Assembly: GCA_002712885.1 (NCBI GenBank)
Contig: PAUN01000014.1
Coordinates: 73,298-108,644, forward strand
Length of the DNA stretch: 35,347 nucleotides
Direction: 5' to 3'
Source of the DNA: Acidobacteriota bacterium
GTDB lineage: Bacteria > Acidobacteriota > Vicinamibacteria > Vicinamibacterales > UBA8438
Numbering within the stretch: position 1 is the first letter of the stretch; every line of letters begins with the position of its first letter. Shown here one piece after another: positions 34,449 to 35,347 of this stretch. A program made the position numbers and the translations under genes. Under the pieces are notes generated by a model. It was not told the DNA's origin. It saw only the letters and a program-made list of their open reading frames with translations, and did not search any database.

Positions 34449-34615
34449 CGTGCCTGGCCGTGTGGGCCCGGGTGCACGCCTCGCTGCTTCCCTCGCTGCG
34501 ACATCTCCCTGCTCGCCGCGTGGCGTCTGCGCCAGCAGCTATCACCGCCGCCGCACCCTGTGCGGAAGACGTCCCGCGGACGTAAAGATGGGGAAAGTTG
34601 AACGGACGTAGATAC

Positions 34616-34642
34616 GAATATTTGGATACGGTCCATGTATTC
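34616..34642 (+). other. Stem-loop in the long leader of the TonB-dependent receptor gene
   Basis: GAATA-TT-TGGA-TACGG-TCCA-TG-TATTC: paired arms with a small internal loop, in a locally AT-rich intergenic stretch. Confidence 0.35.
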
Positions 34643-34789
34643 CACCTCTTTTAATGGCGGCTCTCTTGTGAGACCCAATAGATAGGCCCTCCTTTGCGTA
34701 CCCGTTCGTCCAGCCAGCAGGTACACGGTTTGCATAAGTAACCCTCGAACATGTGTTTTGCTAGGTGTTTATTCACTGGAGGTGGATGG

Positions 34790-35347
34790 ATGAAGTTCGG
34801 GAAGTTTCTCTTAGTCGCGCTCGGGGTGCTCGTTCTGATCCCCGCCGCGGCGTCAGCTCAGAGCCAATTTGCTGGCAACGTTTCGGATGACACCGGGGGC
34901 GCGTTGCCCGGCGTTACCGTGACGGCCGCCAGTGAAGCACTCATCGAAGGCCAGCGTATTGCCGTCACTGACGGCACGGGCCAGTACCAAATGATCGATC
35001 TTCGTCCCGGCACCTACACGCTAACCTACGATCTTCCCGGGTTCGGCACGCAGGTTCGCAATGAGGTCAATCTGCCGTCAGACGTCACGATCACGATTGA
35101 CGTCATTCTAGCGGTCGGCTCGGTCGAAGAGACCATCACGGTATCGGGTCAATCGCCGGTCGTCGACATTCAGCAGGCCGAGCGCGTTGAGGTGCTCACG
35201 GCCGAGACGCTCGATGCGATCCCGACCGGCGGCAGCCTGTATTCGTTCGGCACCTTGGTGCCGGGCATCCGCACGAGCCTGCCGGACATTGGCGGCGCGC
35301 GGGCCATGGAGCAGGTGCTGGTGTATGGCAACGGCGCCGGCGGCGTC
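34790..35347 (+). CDS. TonB-dependent receptor with N-terminal carboxypeptidase-regulatory-like domain, truncated by right edge
   Basis: MKFGKFLLVALGVLVLIPAAASAQSQFAGNVSDDTGGALPGVTVTAASEALIEGQRIAVTDGTGQYQMIDLRPGTYTLTYDLPGFGTQVRNEV...SVEETITVSGQSPVVDIQQAERVEVLTAETLDAIPTGG. SD-like CTGGAGGTGG. Absent from the ORF track because no stop lies in the window. Confidence 0.92.
   Translation, partial: MKFGKFLLVALGVLVLIPAAASAQSQFAGNVSDDTGGALPGVTVTAASEALIEGQRIAVTDGTGQYQMIDLRPGTYTLTYDLPGFGTQVRNEVNLPSDVTITIDVILAVGSVEETITVSGQSPVVDIQQAERVEVLTAETLDAIPTGGSLYSFGTLVPGIRTSLPDIGGARAMEQVLVYGNGAGGV

Noticed and set aside
1-35347. CRISPR array, tRNA/rRNA genes, integrase or transposase
   Set aside because: No regularly spaced direct repeats, no recognisable tRNA/rRNA signatures and no recombinase-like ORFs were seen by eye. 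A tRNAscan-SE/Infernal run would be needed to exclude small RNAs formally.

Overview
This window is a high-GC bacterial chromosome segment. The gene content resembles Acidobacteriota (Vicinamibacteria-like); that placement is inferred from gene families only. It carries about 29 confident protein-coding genes, plus one predicted micro-ORF. I saw no rRNA, tRNA, CRISPR array or transposase.

The content is dominated by secreted or periplasmic proteins:
- Five PQQ-like or quinoprotein beta-propellers, one with an N-terminal cytochrome c domain.
- A cytochrome c/propeller fusion and an SMP-30/gluconolactonase-like protein.
- Hydrolases: class C beta-lactamase fold, MBL fold, acetamidase/formamidase, M28 and M20 peptidases, alkaline phosphatase, and PHP/CehA.
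- Acidobacteria-type 'PDLxGVW' secreted proteins and a DUF6152-like protein.
- The start of a carboxypeptidase-regulatory-domain TonB-dependent receptor at the right edge.

The observations most worth following up are:
(i) A divergent pair: a transmembrane Ser/Thr kinase with an extracytoplasmic Lcl/DUF1566-type sensor, and a CsgG-like lipoprotein-type protein with no curli genes nearby.
(ii) A dispersed, hairpin-forming intergenic repeat. Two copies begin exactly at the TAG stop codon of the preceding gene.
(iii) A 26-aa hydrophobic micro-ORF with a strong Shine-Dalgarno just upstream of the quinohemoprotein gene.
(iv) An outer-membrane-barrel / RimK-like ATP-grasp / PepSY cluster.
(v) A methyltransferase/PHP-CIA30 operon preceded by a perfect 14-bp palindrome.

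None of these is demonstrated to be a new system. All are hypotheses from reading the sequence.
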